Source of the DNA: CBDBND01 sp965262665
Lineage (GTDB): Bacteria > Pseudomonadota > Alphaproteobacteria > Rhodospirillales > Rhodospirillaceae
DNA: 64,000 bases
Direction: 5' to 3'
Assembly: GCA_965262665.1 (NCBI GenBank)
Contig: OZ253551.1
Location: 62,001 to 126,000 of the forward strand
Shown here: in pieces, positions 57,082-64,000 of the stretch
How the letters are laid out: every line of letters begins with the position of its first letter
Position numbering within the stretch: position 1 is the stretch's first letter
Program-made: the position numbers and the translations under genes
The notes under the pieces: generated by a model
Database searches by the model: none
The model's input: the letters and a program-made list of their open reading frames with translations, nothing else
What the model was told of the DNA's origin: nothing

Positions 57082-57201
57082 ATGAGTAGCGGATCCGGAA
57101 TCAAACCGGGACAAGTCCAATAACCTTGGGATCCGACAATTGGCATATTGGGCAATGCTTCATCTTGAGCCTCCTCGCTGGCGTTGATTCAAAAACCAAA
57201 T

Positions 57202-57405
57202 CTAATAGAAAAGGTTGGTTACCGTGGTAGGTGGGGAACTGTACACCCCCAAGAAAATTTGACCGCGGCGTTTGCCCTTCTTGGCTTCACGCAAACGCAT
57301 CCCCGCCCCACACGTTGGGCATATTGGCTTATCAGTCTGTGACGACGTAGTAACGGCCGATGAAAAGACCTGACAGCGCGCCGTGTCGCTCAGTGCGCGG
57401 CGCAA
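57202..57405 (-). pseudogene. Possible topoisomerase-type zinc-finger relic
   Basis: The end of this frame reads ICPTCGAGMRLREAKKGKRR followed by GQIFLGV, which resembles the C4 zinc finger found at the C-termini of type IA topoisomerases and some nucleases (CPxCGxxMxLRxAxxG). The second Cys pair is lost. Only a weak trace. Confidence 0.3.
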
Positions 57406-57474
57406 TCAGGGTCTGCGCCACACCGCAGCCAGTCACGTCGTCATACCGGACAAAACTTACCATTAGTCAGAAAA

Positions 57475-57588
57475 CCGCTAGGGCATCGGCACCATGCCAC
57501 GACCGCCGGTTACGCGCACCTCGCTAACGGTCATCTCGCCGAGGCGGCGGAGAAAGTGGGAAAGATCATTGTCGTGGCAATGAAATGA
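57475..57588 (+). pseudogene. Tyrosine recombinase, last 36 codons
   Basis: The plus frame reads LGHRHHATTAGYAHLANGHL and AEAAEKVGKIIVVAMK before TGA at 57586-57588. LGH-x5-TT-x2-YAHLA is the C-terminal signature of tyrosine recombinases, with the catalytic His and Tyr. There is no start codon and nothing upstream belongs to it, so only the gene's end remains. An attachment site may lie nearby. Confidence 0.7.
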
Positions 57589-57661
57589 TCTATTCATTTT
57601 GGAAAGGAAACAAATCAAAATGCCAGCTTGTGTTCCTCGAACTGACGATTACGATCCGGGA

Positions 57662-58525
57662 TCAAAAGTCCGGATTGTGGTTGTGAACAAGTTTTAGTTC
57701 ATCTGGTCCAAGAATCTGTACCGGAACGACGCCAATGTGATCGACCAATACCAACCACCATTTATCAAATACTTTAATTTTATTTTGATTTCGAACCCTC
57801 TCTGATTTGTTGGAAATGCAATATGTAATACTCTTTGATAATTCAGGTGCTAACGCGATACCTTGCCCGTCGGAAACATCTAGAAGGGCAAATTGAGGTG
57901 GCCCGTAGCGAAATTTCCTTAAACTATCACGCAACTGGGAAAGTTCAGTTTCATTCAAACTGTTTGAATACTTTGTAGCAAAGTCCAATGGGTTACCCAA
58001 GTGTCTCAACTCTCTGAGCTCAAGGCATAAACCGCATTCCAAGCAGAAATGCACATCACCAAGAATCTCAAACTCGTGGGCGTGTCGGTCATAATTAAAG
58101 TGTTTTCGCGCAAGTTGCTTGATAACAGTTCCGTCATACGGCTTAGTAAGTGGACAGAGAGCACTTCGGATTTGTTCTTTTACTTGGTTAGTAATCTTAT
58201 TTTGTTGTCTTTTTGGTTTTTGCTGGAATGAAAAAGGATATTCGCAGTAGACCATCCAGCTTGTTTTCGCGCTTTCACATGGCTTCATTTCAATTAGCGT
58301 TTGTTCAATAGCACCGCGGAGGCTTTCCAAGAAATTTTCCTCCGCTTTGGATTTCCCGCTTTTATTCTCTATCCGTCTAGTCAGCCGCGTCACCTCGACA
58401 GCGTAACGACCATCCACGATGAAATCCGGAGGGTCGTAGCGTGGCCGCTGAATATCAATGTGCCCTTGCTGTTTGAGCCAATTCTTGGCTCTCGATTCGT
58501 CTATATTTTCCAGCTTGGTTGTCAT
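57662..58525 (-). CDS. PD-(D/E)XK-like protein of unknown function
   Basis: 287 residues from MTTKLENIDESRAKNWLKQQ (58525). The segment YDPPDFIVDGRYAVEVTRLT at about 35-55 has the Asp and Glu spacing of a nuclease-type core, although the Lys is replaced by Thr (E-V-T). A CLECGLC cluster near the middle could bind zinc. The C-terminal third (FALLDVSDGQGIALAPELSK) is unrecognised. AT-rich relative to the backbone; a palindrome lies 57 bases before the start. Confidence 0.5.
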   Translation of the reverse strand: MTTKLENIDESRAKNWLKQQGHIDIQRPRYDPPDFIVDGRYAVEVTRLTRRIENKSGKSKAEENFLESLRGAIEQTLIEMKPCESAKTSWMVYCEYPFSFQQKPKRQQNKITNQVKEQIRSALCPLTKPYDGTVIKQLARKHFNYDRHAHEFEILGDVHFCLECGLCLELRELRHLGNPLDFATKYSNSLNETELSQLRDSLRKFRYGPPQFALLDVSDGQGIALAPELSKSITYCISNKSERVRNQNKIKVFDKWWLVLVDHIGVVPVQILGPDELKLVHNHNPDF

Positions 58526-58993
58526 GCCGGGAAACATTCCATACCGCAATCTTTGTGAAACATCATTTTGTCCGGATGATACGAAGCCGACGGCTTCGCC
58601 GTCTCTTTCTCTTCGCGTTCATTTCCGCTTCCAGCCAATTCGTCGTTAACACTTCCTTTGCATCCTGCGTTGAGCGGTCCTCCCGGTGAAAGGAGCGCTC
58701 AGCGTCATCGCCTCAATGTACGTAGGGAGTGTGTCATGAGCGCTTACTTCTAAATTTTGGTTCACTTCATTTATCCAAGAGCGGCGATACCAATGCTCTG
58801 GCCGATAGCACGACATCGTAAGTCCGTTCGTGAAACTAAGTCTTTATAATTTCACTCCGTATCAAAGCATATCAAGCCTTAGGCCGGTGGGTTACGTAAC
58901 TCAGTTCTGCTTATGTTGAAGCGGGACCATTCCGATTCTTTCAGCCGGGACGATGAATTCATTTTCCGTGTCACATAAATTGGCACTAAAAAC
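58526..58993. other. Intergenic region with a palindrome
   Basis: About 470 bases. A perfect 17-bp dyad CGAAGCCGACGGCTTCG (58582-58598) overlaps a GACGGC-TTC-GCCGTC stem-loop (58589-58603) followed by a pyrimidine-rich run, which could be an operator for the leftward gene or a weak rightward terminator. Nothing else is recognised. Confidence 0.35.
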
Positions 58994-59344
58994 TTACCCA
59001 CTATTATTCTCTGTGTGCGGCCGTTGCGAGCTTTCCAGCGTCGGCTTGGCCATCTCGCCGGGCAGCTCAGGCACGACCGCGGAGATATTGCGCCGGATTT
59101 CCTCAACCTCTTCCGCGCGTCCCTCAGCGATCATGTCGCGCGCCATGGCTTGGGCCGTGAACATGCAGGAGCGCAACATGCGGATCTCAAGTTCGGTGCG
59201 TGGCCATTCGCGACGGTCGAGCGCCTCGGTCGCAAGCTCGACCAGGAGCTGGTTCGGTGTGATACGGCGCTCGTTGGCGATGGATTCAATTCGATTCCAT
59301 TGCGCTTCGTCGATCCGGATGTGTCTGTCGATCGTCTTAGGCAT
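58994..59344 (-). CDS. Ribbon-helix-helix protein, conjugation-module type
   Basis: 116 residues from MPKTIDRHIRIDEAQWNRIE (59344). The start has the strand-helix-helix pattern (RHIRIDEAQWNRIESIANER, then RITPNQLLVELATEAL) of RHH DNA-binding proteins, and the remainder (EIRMLRSCMFTAQAMARDMI) is helical, as in RHH proteins near relaxase genes. Upstream frames come from an IS3 element inserted 49 bases before the start, which may have separated it from its promoter. Confidence 0.6.
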   Translation of the reverse strand: MPKTIDRHIRIDEAQWNRIESIANERRITPNQLLVELATEALDRREWPRTELEIRMLRSCMFTAQAMARDMIAEGRAEEVEEIRRNISAVVPELPGEMAKPTLESSQRPHTENNSG

Positions 59345-59456
59345 GATGCTTTTCTTCCTAAATTGTCGCAGCCCGACACGCTTCCCGTCATGAACTGGAC
59401 CCTGCTGACGAAAGTGGAGACGTCCTGCGATAGGATTTTGATCGCAGGAGGTGCAA

Positions 59457-59753
59457 ATGTCGAAGCAGAATGGGAACAAGGGCCGGCGGTTTGATCGGGC
59501 CTTCAAGGAAGAAGCCGTCCGTCTTTTACAGACGAGCGGGCGCAGGCAGCGGCAGATAGCAGGAGATCTTGGGATCAGCGTCAGCGCGCTCGGCCGCTGG
59601 GTCGCAGAATTGCGTGAGGAGGATTTGCTTTCCGGTCCGCATGAGGATGCAGCGAAGGAGATTACCCGCCTACGCCGAGAGCGTGATCTGGCCCGTCAGG
59701 AACGTGATCTCCTAAAAAAAGCGCTGGCCTTCTTCGCCAGGGAAAGTCGATGA
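59457..59753 (+). CDS. IS3-family OrfA (element B)
   Basis: 98 residues from MSKQNGNKGRRFDRAFKEEA. Helix-turn-helix RQRQIAGDLGISVSALGRWV and a charged C-terminal helix are seen. A CTAAAAAAAGC run near 59712 is the presumed frameshift site. The stop overlaps orfB (ATGA). Confidence 0.85.
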   Translation: MSKQNGNKGRRFDRAFKEEAVRLLQTSGRRQRQIAGDLGISVSALGRWVAELREEDLLSGPHEDAAKEITRLRRERDLARQERDLLKKALAFFARESR

Positions 59754-60622
59754 GGTTCCGGTTCATCGACGCGGAGAGGGCCGGGTTGGCGATGCCGATA
59801 TTCCGCCTGTGCAGACTGCTGCAGGTCAGCGTCTCAGGCTTCTACGCTTGGCGCAATCGCGGCCCAAGCCAGCGACAGCTCGATGACATGGTTCTACTCG
59901 CCCATGTTCGGGCAGCCTTTCGGCGCAGCCGCGAGAGCTACGGTGCAGAGCGGGTCCATCACGAGCTTGCCGAGAATGGGATCGAGGTTGGACGCCATAG
60001 GGTGGCTCGGCTGATGCGGGGAAATGGGTTGTCTCCAAAACGGAAACAGAAGTTCAAAAAGACGACGGACAGCCAGCACAACAAGGCCGTCGCATCGAAC
60101 CTTCTCGACCAGAACTTCTCCGCCGAGGCACCCAACGAGAAATGGGCTGCCGACATCAGCTATATCTGGACGGCACAGGGCTGGCTGTACCTGGCCGTCA
60201 TGCTCGACCTCTACTCCCGGCGCGTCATCGGCTGGGCCGTGGGCGCTCGCATGACCAGCGACCTGCCGCTCAGGGCGCTTAACCGTGCTATCGGGCTGCG
60301 CCAACCTGGCGCCGGTGTGATCCACCATAGCGATCGGGGAAGCCAGTACTGCTCAGACGCATACCAGGCGCGCCTCGGTGAACACGGTTTCCTCGCCTCA
60401 ATGAGCGGTAAGGGAAATTGCTATGATAACGCCGTCGTCGAGACCTTCTTCAAAACCATCAAGTCAGAACTGATCTGGAGGACTGTGTTCATGTCAAGAA
60501 GCCAAGCTGAAACTGGCATAGCCGGATACATCGACGGGTTCTATAATCCAGTCCGTCGGCACTCGACGCTGGACTTCACAAGCCCCGTCAAATTCGAGGC
60601 AGAAGCAATGCAAACGGTGTAG
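59750..60622 (+). CDS. IS3-family OrfB integrase (element B)
   Basis: 290 residues. DDE core: EKWAADISYIWTAQGWLYLA, IHHSDRGSQYCSDAYQ and DNAVVETFFKTIKSELIWRT. Intact, closely related to OrfB of elements A and C. Confidence 0.9.
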   Translation: MRFRFIDAERAGLAMPIFRLCRLLQVSVSGFYAWRNRGPSQRQLDDMVLLAHVRAAFRRSRESYGAERVHHELAENGIEVGRHRVARLMRGNGLSPKRKQKFKKTTDSQHNKAVASNLLDQNFSAEAPNEKWAADISYIWTAQGWLYLAVMLDLYSRRVIGWAVGARMTSDLPLRALNRAIGLRQPGAGVIHHSDRGSQYCSDAYQARLGEHGFLASMSGKGNCYDNAVVETFFKTIKSELIWRTVFMSRSQAETGIAGYIDGFYNPVRRHSTLDFTSPVKFEAEAMQTV

Positions 60623-60692
60623 GGCGCCTCCACTTTTCCTGGATGGGTCCAAACTGGACCTGCACCGCAAAAGTGGAGAGTTACCTTCTCAC

Positions 60693-61550
60693 CTAAGCCG
60701 CCATACTTTCGCACTTCACCGGACTGATGCTGCCCAGATATGAATGGCGACGACGCGGATTATAAAATCCATTGATATAATGGAACAGGGCGTTTTGTGC
60801 CCGTTCCCTGGTTTCATAGTGTTCCCTCCATATTAATTCTGCTTTCAATGATTTGAAGAACGTTTCTACAGTCGCATTGCCATAGCAATTCCCTTTGCCA
60901 GACATCGAAGAGAGAAAGCCGTGGCCTTTGAGAAGTTTCCGGTAATCGTTGGAGCAATACTGCGAGCCACGATCAGAATGATGAATGACCCCTGGTGGCG
61001 GTTGTCGCAATGCAATGGCCCTTTTCAGAGCCTTGATCGGCAAATCCCGTTTGAGCCTGTCGCTGACGGCCCAGCCAATGACACGGCGTGAATACAAATC
61101 GATGATCACCGCAAGATACAGCCAGCCCGCTGCCGTCCAGAGATAGCTGATATCACCGGCCCATTTCTGGTTTGGTCCCGTGGCCTGAAAATCTCCATCC
61201 AGAAGGTTGGGAGCTATGTTGTGGTTGTGATTACTGTTTGTCGTGCGTTTGAATTTATGAGTTCTGACGATGCGAATATCGTTCTCCCGCATCAACCGCC
61301 CGACCCGGCGTTCACCAATGACGATGCCTTGATCCCTGAGTTCATCAGTCATTCGCTGGCGACCATAGGCCCGATAATTACGGGCATGTTCGGCACGAAT
61401 ATGGGCCAAATAGACCCTGTCGTCGCGTTGGCGCTGACTGGCAGGGCGAGACCCCCAAGCGTAGTAGCCGCTTTCACTGACCCTCAGGACTTTGCACATC
61501 CTGCAGATTGAAAAATTGGCCTTCTCCTTTGCGATGAAATGAAACCTCAT
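60693..61550 (-). CDS. IS3-family OrfB integrase (element C)
   Basis: 285 residues. DDE core: QKWAGDISYLWTAAGWLYLA, IHHSDRGSQYCSNDYR and NATVETFFKSLKAELIWREH. Intact. The start overlaps the orfA stop by four bases. Confidence 0.9.
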   Translation of the reverse strand: MRFHFIAKEKANFSICRMCKVLRVSESGYYAWGSRPASQRQRDDRVYLAHIRAEHARNYRAYGRQRMTDELRDQGIVIGERRVGRLMRENDIRIVRTHKFKRTTNSNHNHNIAPNLLDGDFQATGPNQKWAGDISYLWTAAGWLYLAVIIDLYSRRVIGWAVSDRLKRDLPIKALKRAIALRQPPPGVIHHSDRGSQYCSNDYRKLLKGHGFLSSMSGKGNCYGNATVETFFKSLKAELIWREHYETRERAQNALFHYINGFYNPRRRHSYLGSISPVKCESMAA

Positions 61551-61822
61551 CGGCTTTGGCTGGCGAAGAAGGCCGTCGCTTTTTTTAAAATGTCCCGCTC
61601 CTCACGCAATGTCCTGTTCTCCTTGCAAAGGCGAGCCAATTCCTTGTCTTTATCATTATGAGGGCCGGACAGCAGCTCAGTGTGCTTATGACTGGTAATC
61701 CACTTGCCTAATGTAGACAGGCCAATGCCAAGATCGGCGGCAACTTGCTTGTGTGATAGCCCGCTCGTCAATGCAATCCGAACGGCTTCAGAACGAAATT
61801 CCTCAGTTCTTCCGATACCCAT
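61547..61822 (-). CDS. IS3-family OrfA (element C)
   Basis: 91 residues, MGIGRTEEFRSEAVRIALTS, with helix-turn-helix HKQVAADLGIGLSTLGKWIT. A TTTTAAAAAAAG run near the end is the frameshift site. It is related to OrfA of element A. Confidence 0.9.
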   Translation of the reverse strand: MGIGRTEEFRSEAVRIALTSGLSHKQVAADLGIGLSTLGKWITSHKHTELLSGPHNDKDKELARLCKENRTLREERDILKKATAFFASQSR

Positions 61823-61886
61823 ATGGGCCTCCTGTTGAGTTTAAACTTTAACAGAAGGCACTCTCCATTTTACCGGTACCAGTCCA

Positions 61887-62003
61887 CCTGATCTCGGGCT
61901 TGCCAGAGACAACACATCCACTTTCTTCGAACAATTTCTCAACCTGAAACCACTCCAGCATCTCCGTCTCATGGAGCCGCGTGCTCTCCACCATGTTGGT
62001 CAT
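61887..62003 (-). pseudogene. 5' stub of an unknown gene cut by IS3 element C
   Basis: From ATG 62003 the frame reads MTNMVESTRLHETEMLEWFQ and VEKLFEESGCVVSGKPEIR up to the IS end. The composition looks coding; the downstream part is lost. No family is recognised. Confidence 0.3.
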
Positions 62004-62093
62004 GCGCCGTCTCCGATCAGCTGTCCATCCGCAACAGGTGCACTTCGTCGTGGATTACGAGCCCTACCCAACCCATTTGAGCCGTGGCCATGT

Positions 62094-62561
62094 TTAATCA
62101 AAATGATGGGAATCCCTATATTGGTAATACTCGGCGTTGTCCCCGAACAACGAGCTGCAGGCATCCTTAAACGCATCCGTGCCATGGCGCGGTTGGTCTC
62201 CGGTCGTCTTCCATAGCCCGTAGGGCTCCAAGTATCCAACCAGGTCATTGTAGATAGACAGGAAGCGGTCACGGGCATTGGACGTTGTTGTCCCAAAGGC
62301 GCTCTCCATCTCGGTACAGCCGGCCTTACACGTGTCCATGGATTGAAGAATGCCCTGCTCGGCCCAACAATAGCCACGGTCGCCGGTGGATTCCTCCCCC
62401 ATCACAATTACCGAAACATATTCCAGGTGCCGCTGTGAGCACTCGGAATAGCATTGGCCTATTGCCAGTTGCCCTTCCTCGATCTTGGTCAGAGCGTCCT
62501 GGGCAAGTGCTTGAGGACCAACCAGGAAGGCTAAGACGGGTAGAGTTTTCATGAGATACAT
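62094..62561 (-). CDS. Secreted cysteine-rich protein, tandem paralogue 2
   Basis: 155 residues from the ATG at 62561, seven bases after a GGAG site. The N-terminus MKTLPVLAFLVGPQALAQ is a Sec signal peptide. The mature part has paired cysteines (IGQCYSECSQRHLEYV, GYCWAEQGILQSMDTCKAGC, DACSSLFG). Its core aligns with the gene directly upstream (CYS-x-C, then MDTCKAGC against IDTCAAACAD, then GLW). The start overlaps the upstream stop by 13 bases. The function is unknown; secretion and disulfides suggest a periplasmic or extracellular role. Confidence 0.6.
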   Translation of the reverse strand: MYLMKTLPVLAFLVGPQALAQDALTKIEEGQLAIGQCYSECSQRHLEYVSVIVMGEESTGDRGYCWAEQGILQSMDTCKAGCTEMESAFGTTTSNARDRFLSIYNDLVGYLEPYGLWKTTGDQPRHGTDAFKDACSSLFGDNAEYYQYRDSHHFD

Positions 62562-62923
62562 TTTGCGCTCCAATTGTCGGGATCACTGTCGCAGTATCCA
62601 ATGAATGCCTCGCAAGCGGTTTCAAACTCTGCGGAACCGCGTGCTGCAAAGTCATCGTGTGCGGTCCATAAGCCGCTACTTTCAAAATCCTCTTGCATTA
62701 CCGCGACCAAGGAATTGAACCTGTTTTTGGCTTCAGACTCTGTAATTGCGAATACCCTCTCCACGTCAGCGCATGCGGCCGCGCAGGTATCTATCGAACG
62801 AATAAAAGTCTGGGCCATGAAACATCTTTGCCCCTCTTCAAATACATCGCCCGCCATCTCAAGCATGTCGATCGTGGCTTTCTGGTACCGGTGCGCACAG
62901 GTTGAATAGCAAAGGCCAATCAT
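62549..62923 (-). CDS. Cysteine-rich protein, tandem paralogue 1, signal peptide lost
   Basis: 124 residues from MIGLCYSTCAHRYQKATIDM. It is paralogous to the next gene along most of its length (RSIDTCAAACADVERVFAIT; ESSGLW), with the same cysteine spacing. The frame is closed by a TGA at 62939-62941, just upstream, where a tandem-repeat array begins, so the segment that would encode a signal peptide is missing. The array has probably replaced the true 5' end. Confidence 0.5.
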   Translation of the reverse strand: MIGLCYSTCAHRYQKATIDMLEMAGDVFEEGQRCFMAQTFIRSIDTCAAACADVERVFAITESEAKNRFNSLVAVMQEDFESSGLWTAHDDFAARGSAEFETACEAFIGYCDSDPDNWSAKCIS

Positions 62924-62936
62924 GGCCTTGAGCGTG

Positions 62937-63303
62937 CTTCAATCAACAGGTAGTGGGATGGTAGGGTGAACGTCACTCAATCAACAGGCGGTGGGGTGGT
63001 AGGTAAACGTCACTCAATCAACAGGCGGTGGGGTGGTAGGGTGAACGTCACTCAATCAACAGGCGGTGGGGTGGTAGGTAAACGTCACTCAATCAACAGG
63101 CGATGGGGTGGTAGGTAAACGTCACTCAATCAACAAGCGGTGGGATGGTAGGGTGAACGTCACTCAATCAACAGGCGGTGGGGTGGTAGGTAAACGTCAC
63201 TCAATCAACAAGCGGTGGGATGGTAGGGTGAACGTCACTCAATCAACAGGCGGTGGGGTGGTAGGGTAAACGTCACTCAATCAACAGGCGGTGGGGTGGT
63301 AAA
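62937..63303. repeat. Tandem array of about ten 37/38-bp units
   Basis: Head-to-tail units begin CACTCAATCAACAGGCGGTG and end either GTAGGTAAACGT (37 bp) or GTAGGGTGAACGT (38 bp). The two types largely alternate, so the higher-order period is about 75 bp. There are no spacers. The first unit is diverged and truncated (AACAGGTAGTGGGATGG), and the last runs into GGTAAAGTCGACAG. No consistent reading frame crosses it. Confidence 0.85.
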
Positions 63304-63391
63304 GTCGACAGCTATCAACAAAACAGATGGAACCAAAGCTAGGAGTTCTAGGCGCTTTTGTAGGACGATCTACGACGAGAACACAGAGCGC

Positions 63392-63676
63392 ATGAAGATG
63401 AGGATTCAATACCTCAGGGAATATGAACCCGAGACGGAGCCAAAACTCGCGAAGGGGCCAGTGCTCTCGCGGCTATTGTCGATGTTCTTGCCAAGAAAGG
63501 CAGGCGCCGGACAGGCGTTAAGACGAAAGTACCGCCGGGGGACTGCAAAAAAGAGAGGTTTGGGCTTCGGCCAGGCGCTAGAAGTGGAGACCGGGGCCTC
63601 GCTGCCGAAAGAGCCGAACCGTTTACCCAGTTCGCCTAAATGTCGGAGCCCCGAGGCACGAAAACTCAGATTTTGA
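63392..63676 (+). CDS. Doubtful ORF after the tandem repeats
   Basis: 94 residues from MKMRIQYLREYEPETEPKLA, continuing GPVLSRLLSMFLPRKAG into a Lys/Arg-rich region. The first 35 residues look coding, but the tail resembles translated non-coding DNA. The frame is open back into the last repeat unit (GTG 63296). No family is recognised. Confidence 0.3.
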   Translation: MKMRIQYLREYEPETEPKLAKGPVLSRLLSMFLPRKAGAGQALRRKYRRGTAKKRGLGFGQALEVETGASLPKEPNRLPSSPKCRSPEARKLRF

Positions 63677-64000
63677 GAAACCCAATACATCAGCCGCTTA
63701 GGGACATTTGAGCGTGATCGCATATTAATCTCACTGACCGTCCAGGAACGTCCAGGTGGGGTGGATATGAGAACGGTCTGTCATTGCCTGCCATCGGGAC
63801 GCGCGAGGATGCCGCGTCGGTGCATTTTGGGGCCCTCATTTTCAACCCGCTCGTGGGGCGCCGGTCATGCCGCTTCAGCGGCATACTCAAAACCCACACA
63901 CCCCCACCATAGGTATTTCGGCGTTGTATAGGGCTTTTGAGGGGATAACGTCGCCCCCCTTACGGCTCCCGCACGCGTAACGGTCATTGATCAATGCGGT
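63677..64000. other. Window end, nothing recognised
   Basis: About 320 bases without a supportable gene. Short open frames on both strands give no family resemblance, and I find no end repeat shared with the elements elsewhere in the window. Confidence 0.35.

Larger units (their letters stand above)
55889..57119 (+). mobile_element. IS3-family element A, intact, 1,231 bp
   Basis: The ends TGGACATGTCTCACATTTG (left) and the inverted match to TGGACTTGTCCCGGTTTG (right, finishing ACAAGTCCA at 57119) are flanked by a direct ATA at 55886-55888 and 57120-57122. Two overlapping ORFs are intact. It splits the zinc-ribbon/deoxyribosyltransferase-like gene. Confidence 0.85.
54940..57163 (-). pseudogene. 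Zinc-ribbon plus deoxyribosyltransferase/TIR-like gene, split by an IS3-family element
   Basis: The 3' part (55888-54940) and the 5' part (57163-57123) join in frame when IS3 element A and one ATA duplicate are removed, giving 329 residues from an ATG with a GAGGAGG ribosome site. The protein then starts MKHCPICQLSDPKVIEGNGF and continues VVNCKRCGRFEFTKEAW: Cys4, Cys7, Cys25, Cys28 form a zinc ribbon. A middle winged-helix-like region (NDAVWRLFRHLENDGFV) is followed by a Rossmann-like domain (about 190-329): GFIALKFNDEVLDPL, IRDSAFVIVDLTHDNSGAYW and EAGYAEGLGKPVIYI. This domain resembles nucleoside 2-deoxyribosyltransferase/TIR-like folds, with Glu264 in the catalytic place. Such domains often act on nucleotides or NAD in defence. 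Confidence 0.75.
59396..60651 (+). mobile_element. IS3-family element B, intact, 1,256 bp
   Basis: Ends TGGACCCTGCTGACGAAAGT (left) and the inverted match finishing ACTTTTCCTGGATGGGTCCA (right) are flanked by AAC at 59393-59395 and 60652-60654, a 3-bp duplication. The right duplicate directly abuts IS3 element C. Confidence 0.85.
60655..61886 (-). mobile_element. IS3-family element C, intact, 1,232 bp
   Basis: Left end TGGACCTGCACCGCAAAAGT at 60655 and inverted right end finishing ACCGGTACCAGTCCA at 61886 match over about 28 bases. There is no direct duplicate at its outer flanks (AAC versus CCT), consistent with rearrangement or with later insertion of element B next to it. Confidence 0.8.

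Noticed and set aside
62937..63303. The repeat array looks at first like a CRISPR
   Set aside because: Units are contiguous, nearly identical over their whole 37-38 bp, with no unique spacers and no cas genes nearby.

Overview
The window looks like a heavily rearranged accessory region of an alphaproteobacterium, probably Rhodospirillales- or rhizobium-like. The main evidence is an alphaproteobacterial LexA/SOS box (GAAC-N7-GAAC) in front of an imuA/dnaE2 remnant, a recombinase plus twin ParB-like gene triad of the kind found on rhizobial plasmids and islands, a PutA without the N-terminal ribbon-helix-helix, and GC-rich codon use in the backbone. Lower-GC tracts (about 23.8-30.4 kb and 53-58.5 kb) stand out as imported. 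I see no rRNA, tRNA or CRISPR array.

Layout. 0-2.3 kb: end of a serine recombinase-family protein and two ParB/RepB-like genes, translationally coupled. 2.7-4.5 kb: an SOS-controlled mutasome cassette collapsed by deletion into an imuA-dnaE2 fusion. 4.6-12.2 kb (mostly minus strand): DUF2161 nuclease-like gene, topB, recQ, an unknown gene, a HigA-like regulator and the 3' end of a MobF relaxase; this looks like the backbone of an integrated conjugative element. 12.4-13.4 kb: a TacA/TacT-type toxin-antitoxin pair with a palindromic operator. 13.5-15.4 kb: IS remnants. 15.4-20.9 kb: two exported alpha/beta-hydrolase-fold paralogues without the usual Ser and His, then putA.

20.9-23.8 kb: nested mobile DNA, including a 163-bp MITE-like family (four copies in the window), one copy split by an intact IS5-family element. 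23.8-30.4 kb: a 5'-truncated family B DNA polymerase, a zinc-ribbon/DUF4145-like gene, a lipoprotein, a frameshifted restriction-endonuclease-like gene and a NucS-like PD-(D/E)XK protein. 30.5-31.8 kb: an IS21 relic split by an IS1182 relic. 32.0-40.1 kb: a complete type I Zorya anti-phage operon, zorA-zorB-zorC-zorD. 40.5-44.2 kb: IS110, IS30, IS3 and IS630 elements. 44.2-50.8 kb: a type I restriction-modification operon (RHH regulator, hsdR, hsdS, hsdM) with a decayed HEPN-like gene at its end.

50.9-64 kb: IS630/IS3 debris, two unknown genes, an IS1595-family element, a zinc-ribbon plus nucleoside-deoxyribosyltransferase/TIR-like gene cleanly split by an IS3-family element (the reading frame is exactly restored when the element is removed), an integrase C-terminal scrap, a PD-(D/E)XK-like gene, an RHH gene, two abutting IS3-family elements, a tandem pair of cysteine-rich small proteins, and a 37/38-bp tandem-repeat array. 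Overall it reads as a defence island built and eroded by insertion sequences: the Zorya and type I R-M operons appear intact, while several neighbouring candidate defence genes are broken in ways that can be reconstructed.
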